This document shows, piece by piece, positions 1-5,134 of a stretch of 27,578 nt of DNA; position 1 is the stretch's first letter, and each line of letters starts with the position of its first letter. Position numbers and translations under genes: made by a program. Under the pieces are notes generated by a model, which saw only the letters and a program-made list of their open reading frames with translations, was not told the origin of the DNA and did no database searches. Source of the DNA: a virus; the IMG/VR virus record IMGVR_UViG_3300006793_000209, positions 1 to 27,578 of that record. One strand, given 5' to 3'.

Positions 1-4
1 AAAA

Positions 5-67
5 CGAAACACTCATTAATTTGGGTGTCTTAGGACAGACCTGAAGTCCTAACTGATGAGATAGGTC
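5..67 (+). ncRNA. Type II hammerhead self-cleaving ribozyme (copy 1)
   Basis: The three parts of a hammerhead core are in type II (open stem II) order. C5-GAAA(6-9) is followed by stem III CACTC(10-14)/GGGTG(23-27), then UC with predicted cleavage after C29. Stem I is TTAGGAC(30-36)/GTCCTAA(46-52), and the core CTGATGA is at 53-59, followed by G60, which can pair with C5. Loop I is nine bases ending in GAA; its GACCT (38-42) is fully complementary to AGGTC (63-67), a pseudoknot. The same pairing, with different bases, recurs in the two other copies, which is strong comparative support. Stem II is only one visible pair, and the window begins four bases before C5, so upstream pairing cannot be judged. 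Confidence 0.85.
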
Positions 68-311
68 AAACGGCAACGGTATTGCTATCCGAGTAACCAG
101 CTAATCACTGTACTAGCAGCGACAACAAAATAGTATGATGGATAGAAACCTTGTGAGAAGTGAAGAGAACTGTTGAGTAGGCAGATAACCCACTAGAGGG
201 GGACACTTGTGAAACAAGCTTGGCTTATATGACAGATTAGCATATATAGTCAATGGCTACCTGAAACGAAAATACTACTCACCAAATTGTTACATTTATT
301 GAGAGAAAACT
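68..311 (+). other. Noncoding leader with local hairpins
   Basis: No gene with a convincing start and ribosome site is seen in these 244 bases, on either strand. Several local pairings suggest a structured RNA: CTATCC 85-90 with GGATAG 140-145 enclosing GCTA 100-103/TAGC 114-117, CTTGT 206-210/ACAAG 214-218 with a GAA loop, and TATATG 226-231/CATATA 241-246. It lies between ribozyme 1 and the first small gene, so it would be the 5' part of the cleaved transcript. I could not match it to a riboswitch, tRNA, tmRNA or intron class by eye. It may be a phage leader RNA or simply an untranslated region. Confidence 0.4.
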
Positions 312-461
312 ATGAAAAGAAAAAGAAAAACTAGAAATAAAAGGAGTAATCCTTTTGCAAAAGCTGTTCGGACACCGCTATTTAAAAGTCAAGTGGAAAA
401 AGACAGGAAAAAAGAAGCCAAGAAAACTGGCAAATTGCATAAAAATTATGCGGACGTATAG
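312..461 (+). CDS. Small basic phage protein (49 aa)
   Basis: This 49-residue, strongly basic protein begins MKRKRKTRNKRSNPFAKAV and contains the segment NPFAKAVRTPLFKSQV. Tiny phage proteins with an NPxAKAxRTPxF core and a Lys/Arg-rich tail are common in tailed phages and have no established function. The start is the first ATG after the leader, with only a weak GAGAG purine stretch upstream. The stop codon TAG lies inside a promoter-like motif (446-469), so the gene and the promoter overlap. It may bind nucleic acid, judging by charge only. No role is assigned. Confidence 0.6.
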   Translation: MKRKRKTRNKRSNPFAKAVRTPLFKSQVEKDRKKEAKKTGKLHKNYADV

Positions 462-469
462 ATATAAAA
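446..469 (+). promoter_or_regulatory. Candidate phage RNA polymerase promoter P1
   Basis: TTATGCGGACGTATAG followed by ATATAAAA is nearly identical to the site at 1357 (one difference in the first 23 bases) and similar to the site at 7595. The motif ends in TATAG, like T7-class promoters (CTATAG, G = +1), which would put the start at G461. It contains the stop codon of the preceding small gene. A 6-bp hairpin GCATAA/TTATGC (437-451, loop AAA) overlaps its upstream part but is not shared by the other two sites. Confidence 0.55.
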
Positions 470-480
470 CTTTAACGGAA

Positions 481-524
481 GCCGGGTGAATATCCGGTGT
501 ATAGGGTTCGATTCCCTACCTGGT
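481..524 (+). ncRNA. tRNA T-arm-like element 1
   Basis: TAGGG(502-506)-TTCGATT-CCCTA(514-518) is a perfect consensus T-arm. GCCGGGT (481-487) can pair with ACCTGGT (518-524), with two G-U pairs, like a 7-bp acceptor stem, but one base is then shared with the T stem. Only 14-15 bases lie between, too few for a D arm and an anticodon arm, so this is not a normal tRNA. It could be a tRNA-like minihelix, a decayed tRNA 3' half, or a former attachment-site remnant. It lies just downstream of promoter P1. Confidence 0.4.
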
Positions 525-527
525 GGC

Positions 528-566
528 CCAAGGGGAATCCTTTGGTGCAGGGGGTTCGATTCCCCC
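528..566 (+). ncRNA. tRNA T-arm-like element 2
   Basis: GGGGG(550-554)-TTCGATT-CCCCC(562-566) is a second perfect T-arm, 48 bases after the first, with the 13-base core GGGTTCGATTCCC shared exactly. It is preceded by the hairpin CCAAGG/CTTTGG with loop GGAATC and then TGCA, which resembles an anticodon-arm-like hairpin plus variable loop. No matching 5' acceptor strand was found. The two units look like diverged tandem copies of one another. The next gene's Shine-Dalgarno site follows at about 576. Confidence 0.35.
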
Positions 567-587
567 TTCTAATTTAAGGAGAAAGAA

Positions 588-1010
588 ATGAGAAAAACAA
601 TGTCGGAAAGAAAAGAAATATGGAAAGATACTATGAATATAGAAAAAGAAATAGAAATGGTAACTACAGAGGTGAGGTTAGACCATGGTGAGGTCATAGT
701 AGATATTATGTGTGGACCGAAAAGTGTTATATTTGATGGGCAATCAATTACTGGGTTTAGCCAAACTTTATTTGTTAAAATGATTGATTGTTTTGATGAA
801 ATAACATTAGTTTTAACCGCGAAAATGGGAGATGAATTTGGTCATTGGGAAATTGACTCTTTATATGGCTTAAAAGAGAAAGGTAATTGTGAAACTTACG
901 AAGAAGCAATTGATATGTGCGATACTGTTATAGATAACGGATTAATTTATAGTTTAGGTCAACAATATAGCTATAATTGGTATAATTCCGGCTGCAGCTA
1001 TTGCACTTAA
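588..1010 (+). CDS. Unknown acidic phage protein (140 aa)
   Basis: I do not recognise this protein. It is 140 residues, acidic, with an N-terminal charged stretch rich in Lys and Glu (about residues 1-30), a mixed middle region, and a C-terminal tail rich in Tyr, Ser, Asn and Cys that ends GCSYCT. No membrane segment or signal peptide is visible. The ATG at 588 is well placed after AAGGAG, so this start is likely; in-frame ATGs shortly after (codons 5 and 16) have weaker sites. It is the first gene after the tRNA-like elements and precedes the nucleotide-metabolism genes. An early host-takeover protein is possible but unsupported. Confidence 0.7.
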   Translation: MRKTMSERKEIWKDTMNIEKEIEMVTTEVRLDHGEVIVDIMCGPKSVIFDGQSITGFSQTLFVKMIDCFDEITLVLTAKMGDEFGHWEIDSLYGLKEKGNCETYEEAIDMCDTVIDNGLIYSLGQQYSYNWYNSGCSYCT

Positions 1011-1053
1011 TTAGGTCGTATTATATGTACAATTAAAAATATAAGGAAAAAGT

Positions 1054-1356
1054 ATGATATTAGAAGAATTAGTAGCAAGAGTAGCCCAATGGGGCCACGA
1101 TCGGAAAATAACAGTAAATGGCAGACCTATAACCCAAGGTATAAAAACTTTGGAGGAATGCCATGAACTTTTAGAAGCTATTAATCGCAATGATATTTAT
1201 GAAATAAGAGATGCTATTGGCGATATAATGGTAACTTTAATAATGCAAGCGGAACTTCAAGGTTTTCCACTTGAGGAATGCTTGCATCAAGCTTATTCTG
1301 AGATTAAAGATCGAAAGGGTGAGCTAAATGAAGTAGGAGATTTTATTAAAGAATAG
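1054..1356 (+). CDS. MazG-like nucleotide pyrophosphohydrolase
   Basis: This is an all-alpha NTP pyrophosphohydrolase-type protein of 100 residues. The family's metal-binding acidic residues can be seen in KTLEECHELLEAI (about residues 31-43, the ExxE element) and in EIRDAIGDIMVTLI (about residues 50-63, the D/E-D element). MazG-type enzymes cleave (d)NTPs to (d)NMP and pyrophosphate. Phage copies are thought to clear noncanonical or unwanted nucleotides or to tune the host nucleotide pool. The length fits a single-domain phage MazG. The ATG is preceded by AAGGAAAA. The gene sits with two other nucleotide genes, and promoter P2 starts directly after its stop codon. Substrate cannot be told from sequence. 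Confidence 0.8.
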   Translation: MILEELVARVAQWGHDRKITVNGRPITQGIKTLEECHELLEAINRNDIYEIRDAIGDIMVTLIMQAELQGFPLEECLHQAYSEIKDRKGELNEVGDFIKE

Positions 1357-1380
1357 TTATGCGGATGTATAGATATAAAT
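1357..1380 (+). promoter_or_regulatory. Candidate phage RNA polymerase promoter P2
   Basis: TTATGCGGATGTATAG followed by ATATAAAT starts immediately after the stop codon of the MazG-like gene and precedes the Shine-Dalgarno AAGGAG of the next gene. It differs from P1 by a single base (C to T) over the first 23 positions. By analogy with T7-class promoters, transcription would start at G1372. Conservation between copies in different contexts is the evidence. Confidence 0.6.
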
Positions 1381-1393
1381 TAAGGAGACATAA

Positions 1394-1687
1394 ATGGAAT
1401 TTAAGAAATTCGACGGTGGCAAAATTCGATATGAATTAGTTCCGCCTAAAGTAATTCAGGGTATTGCGGAAGTCTTAACATTTGGTGCTAATAAATATGG
1501 TGCTGATAATTGGAAATCTGTAGATAACCCTGAAAGATATGTCGGTGCTTTATATAGACACCTTGAGGCATATCGTAAAGGTGAGTTAATCGATCCAGAA
1601 AGTGGATTTTCTCATTTAGCACATGCTAGTACAAATCTAGCATTTTTAATAGAGCTCGATCACGAGTCGAATAATTGGAGTAAATAA
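1394..1687 (+). CDS. dATP/dGTP diphosphohydrolase-like protein (DUF5664 type)
   Basis: The 97-residue protein opens with KFDGGKIRYELVPP and carries LTFGANKYGADNW (about residues 28-40), YRHLEAYRKGE (about 54-64) and DPESGFSHLAHASTN (about 67-81). This order of motifs is that of the phage and bacterial family annotated as DUF5664 or dATP/dGTP diphosphohydrolase N-terminal domain, an all-alpha NTP pyrophosphohydrolase-like fold. The likely role is hydrolysis of purine dNTPs, shaping the nucleotide pool during replication. The ATG follows AAGGAGACATAA. Its stop codon overlaps the next ATG (TAATG). It is next to the MazG-like and ThyA-family genes. The precise substrate is not determined. Confidence 0.65.
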   Translation: MEFKKFDGGKIRYELVPPKVIQGIAEVLTFGANKYGADNWKSVDNPERYVGALYRHLEAYRKGELIDPESGFSHLAHASTNLAFLIELDHESNNWSK

Positions 1688-1824
1688 TGAAAGCAAAAAC
1701 TAAAGTAACAAATAGCCATAATTTTGGACCACATAATGATGCACGTAAAATGTTAATGAAATATCACGGTATCAGTAGTCGTTCAGCAGCTAAAGCACTC
1801 AAATATATAAATCAATTTAAATAG
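1687..1824 (+). CDS. Unknown basic microprotein (45 aa)
   Basis: This 45-residue basic protein starts MKAKTKVTNSHNFGPHND and ends in an alpha-helical segment SRSAAKALKYINQFK. The initiation codon overlaps the stop codon of the preceding gene (TAATG), so translation is probably coupled. I do not recognise it. The helical basic C-terminus could bind nucleic acid or a protein partner, but that is speculation. It ends two bases before the start of the ThyA-family gene, giving a tight operon. Confidence 0.5.
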   Translation: MKAKTKVTNSHNFGPHNDARKMLMKYHGISSRSAAKALKYINQFK

Positions 1825-1826
1825 TT

Positions 1827-2573
1827 ATGAATTATATTGACGTAGTGTATATGAAGCTCGTCAAAGAAATATTAAATGAAGGCATTGGGAGAGAAACCAG
1901 AAATGGCAAAACTCTCAGTGTCTTTGGTACTAGTATCAAGTTTGACATAGCTGAAAAGGGACTTCCTTTATTAAGTTTTAGGAAGATTTTTACTAAAGGA
2001 GTAGTAGGTGAATTCTTGGGTTTCTTACAAGATGCAACTACTGCAGAAGAATTTCAAGCCTTAGGTTGTCCATATTGGGACCTATGGGCTGATGAGGATG
2101 GCAAACTTGAATTGGATTACCCACCGCGAGAGCAATGGGAAACTTTAATTGAAGGTATTAAGAAAGATCCAGGCAGCAGAAGACATTTAATTAATGTATG
2201 GAATCATAAAAGATTAGATGAATTAAGTTTACCTTGTTGTCATTATTCTTATCAATTCTTTGTAAGAGGAAACCAATTAGATCTAGTTTGGACACAAAGA
2301 AGTTTGGATGTAGCTATTGGGTTACCAAGTGATTTAATTTTAGCCACGTTATATTTAGCTGAAATTGGCAGAAGAACAGGTTTAACCCCAGGAAGAGTCA
2401 CAATGAATTTTGGAGACTGTCATATATATGAAGAGCATTTAACTGCTATCGAAGATATGATTACTTACAGACTTCCAAATTTAGCTAAAATAGATTATAA
2501 ATGGGATGGGAAAGAGCTTACTTATGATAACTACTTTCCTTATGACAAGATTGATTTCTTGTTAAAGGAGTAA
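1827..2573 (+). CDS. Thymidylate synthase-family enzyme, predicted dCMP-specific
   Basis: This 248-residue protein follows ThyA through its length: E62 in the GEFLGFL segment, YWDLWA (84-89), the phosphate-binding pair R118 R119 in DPGSRR, the catalytic C138 in PCCH, QRSLD (157-161), and H199 and Y201 in CHIYEEH. In thymidylate synthases the segment after QRSxD reads GLPFN, where the Asn (N177 of E. coli) selects dUMP. Here it reads GLPSD, with Asp169 in that place. T4 dCMP hydroxymethylase also has Asp there, and an Asn-to-Asp change in thymidylate synthase is known to favour dCMP. The usual ThyA C-terminal tail is missing. So dCMP (hydroxy)methylation is likelier than plain dTMP synthesis. 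The ATG has no clear Shine-Dalgarno site; M9 (position 1851) is an alternative. Confidence 0.8.
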   Translation: MNYIDVVYMKLVKEILNEGIGRETRNGKTLSVFGTSIKFDIAEKGLPLLSFRKIFTKGVVGEFLGFLQDATTAEEFQALGCPYWDLWADEDGKLELDYPPREQWETLIEGIKKDPGSRRHLINVWNHKRLDELSLPCCHYSYQFFVRGNQLDLVWTQRSLDVAIGLPSDLILATLYLAEIGRRTGLTPGRVTMNFGDCHIYEEHLTAIEDMITYRLPNLAKIDYKWDGKELTYDNYFPYDKIDFLLKE

Positions 2574-2577
2574 CAAT

Positions 2578-2844
2578 ATGTATGATGATGATGGATACGA
2601 ATTGTGGGACTATAAAACTAGGATATATGATCGACAAGTAATAACCGATTTTATAAAAGAAGCGGAAGGATTACTTGGCAATTTAATATATTTTAGAAAA
2701 CGTTTTACAGGAGAAGGCCTCCCAGAAAAAGCTGAAGCAGCTATTTTTGAGGGGCTGAATGATGATGAATCTAATACATTAGATCATTTAGAAAGGTGTA
2801 TACATGACAAAACCCTTGTAATTCCAAAATGGGTTAGATGGTAA
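2578..2844 (+). CDS. Unknown acidic protein (88 aa)
   Basis: I do not recognise this 88-residue protein. It begins MYDDDGYELWDY, is predicted mainly helical, is acidic overall and ends in a basic, Trp-containing IPKWVRW. No membrane segment or metal-binding motif is seen. The ATG is 5 bases after the ThyA-family stop and follows AAAGGAG, so it is co-translated in the same operon. Confidence 0.65.
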   Translation: MYDDDGYELWDYKTRIYDRQVITDFIKEAEGLLGNLIYFRKRFTGEGLPEKAEAAIFEGLNDDESNTLDHLERCIHDKTLVIPKWVRW

Positions 2845-2865
2845 TTATAAATATAAGGATTAAAA

Positions 2866-3201
2866 ATGAGAATATTAAAATGGGTAATGATAATATTAGC
2901 TTCTATGCTAATTACAACTAGTAAAGCTGATATTGTAGAAGATGAAATAGCGGTAACTATGGCAAACACAATTGCCTATGTCCACTATTGCCATGAGTTT
3001 ACAGATGAAGTTACTGATGCAATTAAAGACGCTTTAATCGATGTGGATATTGATAATATTAGATATAGCACAGTATTTGATGCACAATTAGATACAATTG
3101 ATGAAGTAATAAAGACACAAGGAATTAATGGTACATGCGTTATTCTATCTTTAGTTGTTGAAGATTTAGATAGTGAGTTATTTCGAGTAATAGGGGAATA
3201 A
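2866..3201 (+). CDS. Predicted secreted/periplasmic small protein (111 aa)
   Basis: The N-terminus MRILKWVMIILASMLITTSKA is a good signal peptide: two basic residues, a hydrophobic core of about 13 residues and a plausible cleavage after SKA (residue 21). The mature part (about 90 residues) is acidic and rich in Asp, Glu, Ile and Val, with two Cys (C42 and C91) that could form a disulfide in the periplasm. I do not recognise the family. Signal peptides are uncommon in early phage genes; superinfection exclusion, inhibition of a periplasmic enzyme or a lysis role are possibilities. The ATG follows ATAAGGATTAAA. A 29-residue membrane microprotein gene follows immediately. Confidence 0.6.
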   Translation: MRILKWVMIILASMLITTSKADIVEDEIAVTMANTIAYVHYCHEFTDEVTDAIKDALIDVDIDNIRYSTVFDAQLDTIDEVIKTQGINGTCVILSLVVEDLDSELFRVIGE

Positions 3202-3202
3202 T

Positions 3203-3292
3203 ATGACTGGATTAGAATGGGTATTGTTTGGTCAATTATTAGTACTGGGGTTTATCCTTGGTTTAATAATTTTAGATGCAGGCAAGTTGTAA
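3203..3292 (+). CDS. Membrane microprotein (29 aa)
   Basis: This 29-residue open frame encodes MTGLEWVLFGQLLVLGF and then ILGLIILDAGKL, a single predicted transmembrane segment across residues 6-25. It begins two bases after the stop of the secreted-protein gene, with AGGGGAAT as ribosome site. Its stop codon lies four bases before the conserved C that opens the second hammerhead ribozyme. It could be a partner of the secreted protein (inhibitor, holin-like or exclusion function), but its small size makes function and even expression uncertain. Confidence 0.45.
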   Translation: MTGLEWVLFGQLLVLGFILGLIILDAGKL

Positions 3293-3295
3293 ATA

Positions 3296-3352
3296 CGAAA
3301 CGCCTTCGGGCGTCTTATAGCAGAGGTGAAGCTATAACTGATGAGATACCTT
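3296..3352 (+). ncRNA. Type II hammerhead self-cleaving ribozyme (copy 2)
   Basis: C3296-GAAA(3297-3300) leads into stem III CGCC(3301-3304)-TTCG-GGCG(3309-3312), then UC with predicted cleavage after C3314. Stem I is TTATAGC(3315-3321)/GCTATAA(3331-3337) and the core CTGATGA is at 3338-3344. Loop I (nine bases, ending GAA) contains AGGT (3324-3327), complementary to ACCT (3348-3351), with a further G-U pair. Stem III has a very stable UUCG tetraloop, so the upstream cleavage product would end in a tight hairpin, and the downstream product would begin with hairpin stem I. It sits just ahead of the small gene at 3378, which opens the clpX-RNA polymerase block. Confidence 0.9.
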
Positions 3353-3377
3353 AAGAATTTAATATAAGGAGAAATGT

Positions 3378-3611
3378 ATGAGTAAAGAAATAGAAAGACC
3401 CGTGCCATTGGCACCTATGTCACCTTTTAACTTTGGTGTATCAGTGTCTTCAACATTGAAACCAAAGAAAAAGAAACATTTCGAAGAGTGCGACGAAATA
3501 GAAGAAGATCATTATTTAGAAGATGATGATAGGCCTCGTAGCGCTTTTGGTAAATCTTTAGCTGAACAATCAGATAGAGAAGTTCAACAAGAACATTGGC
3601 ATAAGGAGTAA
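3378..3611 (+). CDS. Small charged protein containing a copied DNA-polymerase segment (77 aa)
   Basis: This 77-residue protein has a Pro-rich N-terminus (ERPVPLAPMSPF), a basic patch KPKKKKH and then a long acidic stretch (about residues 37-52), so it is probably disordered. The ATG follows AAGGAGAAATGT, 26 bases after ribozyme 2. Codons 18-35 are an exact 52-base copy (3429-3480) of the 5' part of the DNA polymerase gene (11476-11527), but read in a different frame, so the protein segments are unrelated. This suggests the gene arose or grew by local duplication and overprinting. I do not recognise a family. Function unknown. Confidence 0.65.
   Translation: MSKEIERPVPLAPMSPFNFGVSVSSTLKPKKKKHFEECDEIEEDHYLEDDDRPRSAFGKSLAEQSDREVQQEHWHKE
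3429..3480 (+). repeat. 52-base exact direct repeat, copy A
   Basis: Every base from 3429 to 3480 is identical to 11476-11527, and the identity stops sharply at both ends (T against A before, T against C after). Here the segment starts at codon position 1; in the DNA polymerase gene it starts at codon position 2. It runs from AACTTTGG to AAACATT. Confidence 0.97.
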
Positions 3612-3613
3612 TT

Positions 3614-3781
3614 ATGAATTTTATAAAACAAATGGTTCAACTTGCTAAAAAGCAAAAAAGTAAGATTGATATGGAATGGGACTTATTGGATAGTTCAATT
3701 AATGGTAGAGAAAATATTGGAAAAGAAGTAAAAAACTACCAGAAATCAAGAAATTTATGGAAAAAGGACTGGAATAAATAG
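3614..3781 (+). CDS. Unknown basic small protein (55 aa)
   Basis: This 55-residue protein begins MNFIKQMVQLAKKQKSK and ends RNLWKKDWNK. It is basic, predicted helical, and has several Trp residues near the C-terminus. The ATG follows AAGGAGTAATT, which overlaps the end of the preceding gene, and its stop precedes the ribosome site of clpX (AGGAG). It is unrecognised. A small host-protein inhibitor or an adaptor for the neighbouring ClpX are possibilities without direct support. Confidence 0.6.
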   Translation: MNFIKQMVQLAKKQKSKIDMEWDLLDSSINGRENIGKEVKNYQKSRNLWKKDWNK

Positions 3782-3790
3782 GAGTAACAA

Positions 3791-5134
3791 ATGAGTTATG
3801 ATGATGAAGTACACGTCTGTGTTATATGCGGTGGCTCAAACCACGATGAAGATATATTTAGAGTGTATAAATTAGATGATAAGAAAGTTTGTGAGCTTTG
3901 TCTACAAACCGAAATTGCCCCAAGAGCACCAGACCTATATATGGATTATACTCGTCTTGGGGTAATGGTATATGAGGATATTGATAAAGAAATTGAGTTT
4001 GTGGGTGGCTTAGAAGAGGAATATGCTGAGCAAATGAATCAAGCTAAACAAGAAAATCCAGGGCTAATCATGGCCAAACTCAGAGAAAAGAAAAAAGAAA
4101 GAAAAATTGTAGAAGCTATCAAACCTAAAGAGCTTAAAGATTATTTAGATAAAAATGCAGTTGGTCAAAATGAAGCAAAAAGAGTATTATCAATTGCTGT
4201 TTATAATCACTTTAAGAGGCTTAGGCTTCAAGATAGTTTAGGCGTACAGATGAAAAAGAATAATATTTTATTATCTGGAGCCACAGGTGTTGGTAAAACA
4301 TTTATAACTGAGCTAATTGCTAAGAAGCTTGGTGTACCTTTTATTACAGCAGACGCAAATTCTATTACCCAAGCTGGTTATGTTGGGGGAGATGCTGAAG
4401 ATATATTAGAGAGTTTATATAATGCCGCGGATAGAGATTTAGAATCCGCGCAGCAAGGTATTGTTCTAATAGACGAAATTGACAAGATTTGTACTAAAAA
4501 TAGTTCAAATTCTAGGGATCCAAGTGGTGAAGGAGCACAACAAGCGCTGCTTAAACTAATTGAAGGTGGTCAATTTAAAGTAGATATAGGCGAAGGTATA
4601 AGAAAACATAGCATCATGTTTGATACAACAGATGTTTTATTTATAGTTGCAGGAGCATTTACAGCTATTGAAAGCATTGTATTAGCACGTGAAGTTGAAG
4701 GTTCAGTAGGATTTTTAGGTGGAGAAACAGAAAAATTAACTAAAGGCGAAATATACAAAAAGATTAGATTTGATGATTTTGAAAAATTCGGAATTATTCC
4801 TGAACTTTTAGGTAGATTGCCTGTTAGAATTGCTTTAAAACCACTAACTGAAGATAATTTAGTTGACATAATGTCAGGAATAGAAAACAATATTGTAGAT
4901 CAATATAAGATTCTATTAGCTGAAGATGGTGTTAAACTTAAAGTTACAAGAGGCGCCTTGGTCCAAATTGCTCGAAATGCTATTTTAAATAATAGCGGTG
5001 CAAGAGGATTACAAGGTATATTTGAGGAGCTATTAAGAGATACTATGTTCGACTCACCTTCTGATGATAATATTAAAGATTTTAGTATTACTCGCCAGAA
5101 TGTAGTTGACTTTATGTCTAATAAGGAGGAATAG
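3791..5134 (+). CDS. clpX: Phage ClpX-type AAA+ protein unfoldase
   Basis: All ClpX landmarks are present in 447 residues. An N-terminal zinc-binding domain has C10-x2-C13 and C34-x2-C37. Walker A is GATGVGKT (163-170), the pore-1 loop GYVG is at 196-199, Walker B is LIDEID (226-231), the pore-2 region SGEGAQQALLKLIEGG is at 245-260, the RKH loop is at 271-273, and the sensor 2 GARG lies near the C-terminus. The segment VGFLGG (306-311) lies where E. coli ClpX has the IGF tripeptide that docks on ClpP. ClpX unfolds tagged proteins using ATP and feeds ClpP; no ClpP is encoded here, so it may use host ClpP or act alone as a remodeller. About 60 extra residues separate the zinc and AAA+ domains. 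The RNA polymerase gene starts at the next base after its stop. Confidence 0.93.
   Translation: MSYDDEVHVCVICGGSNHDEDIFRVYKLDDKKVCELCLQTEIAPRAPDLYMDYTRLGVMVYEDIDKEIEFVGGLEEEYAEQMNQAKQENPGLIMAKLREKKKERKIVEAIKPKELKDYLDKNAVGQNEAKRVLSIAVYNHFKRLRLQDSLGVQMKKNNILLSGATGVGKTFITELIAKKLGVPFITADANSITQAGYVGGDAEDILESLYNAADRDLESAQQGIVLIDEIDKICTKNSSNSRDPSGEGAQQALLKLIEGGQFKVDIGEGIRKHSIMFDTTDVLFIVAGAFTAIESIVLAREVEGSVGFLGGETEKLTKGEIYKKIRFDDFEKFGIIPELLGRLPVRIALKPLTEDNLVDIMSGIENNIVDQYKILLAEDGVKLKVTRGALVQIARNAILNNSGARGLQGIFEELLRDTMFDSPSDDNIKDFSITRQNVVDFMSNKEE

Noticed and set aside
226-260. Group I intron-like S element (ATATAGTC) in the leader
   Set aside because: No convincing P3, P7 or upstream Q/R partners and no split gene around it.
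437-451. GCATAA-AAA-TTATGC hairpin as an N4-type virion polymerase promoter
   Set aside because: Its three-base loop fits the N4 style, but the distance to the presumed start differs and no second similar hairpin was found near the other early genes.
488-505. CCGGTGTATAGGG as a fourth promoter
   Set aside because: Spacing between CGG and GTATAG is one base short and the site lies inside the tRNA-like element; similarity is probably chance.
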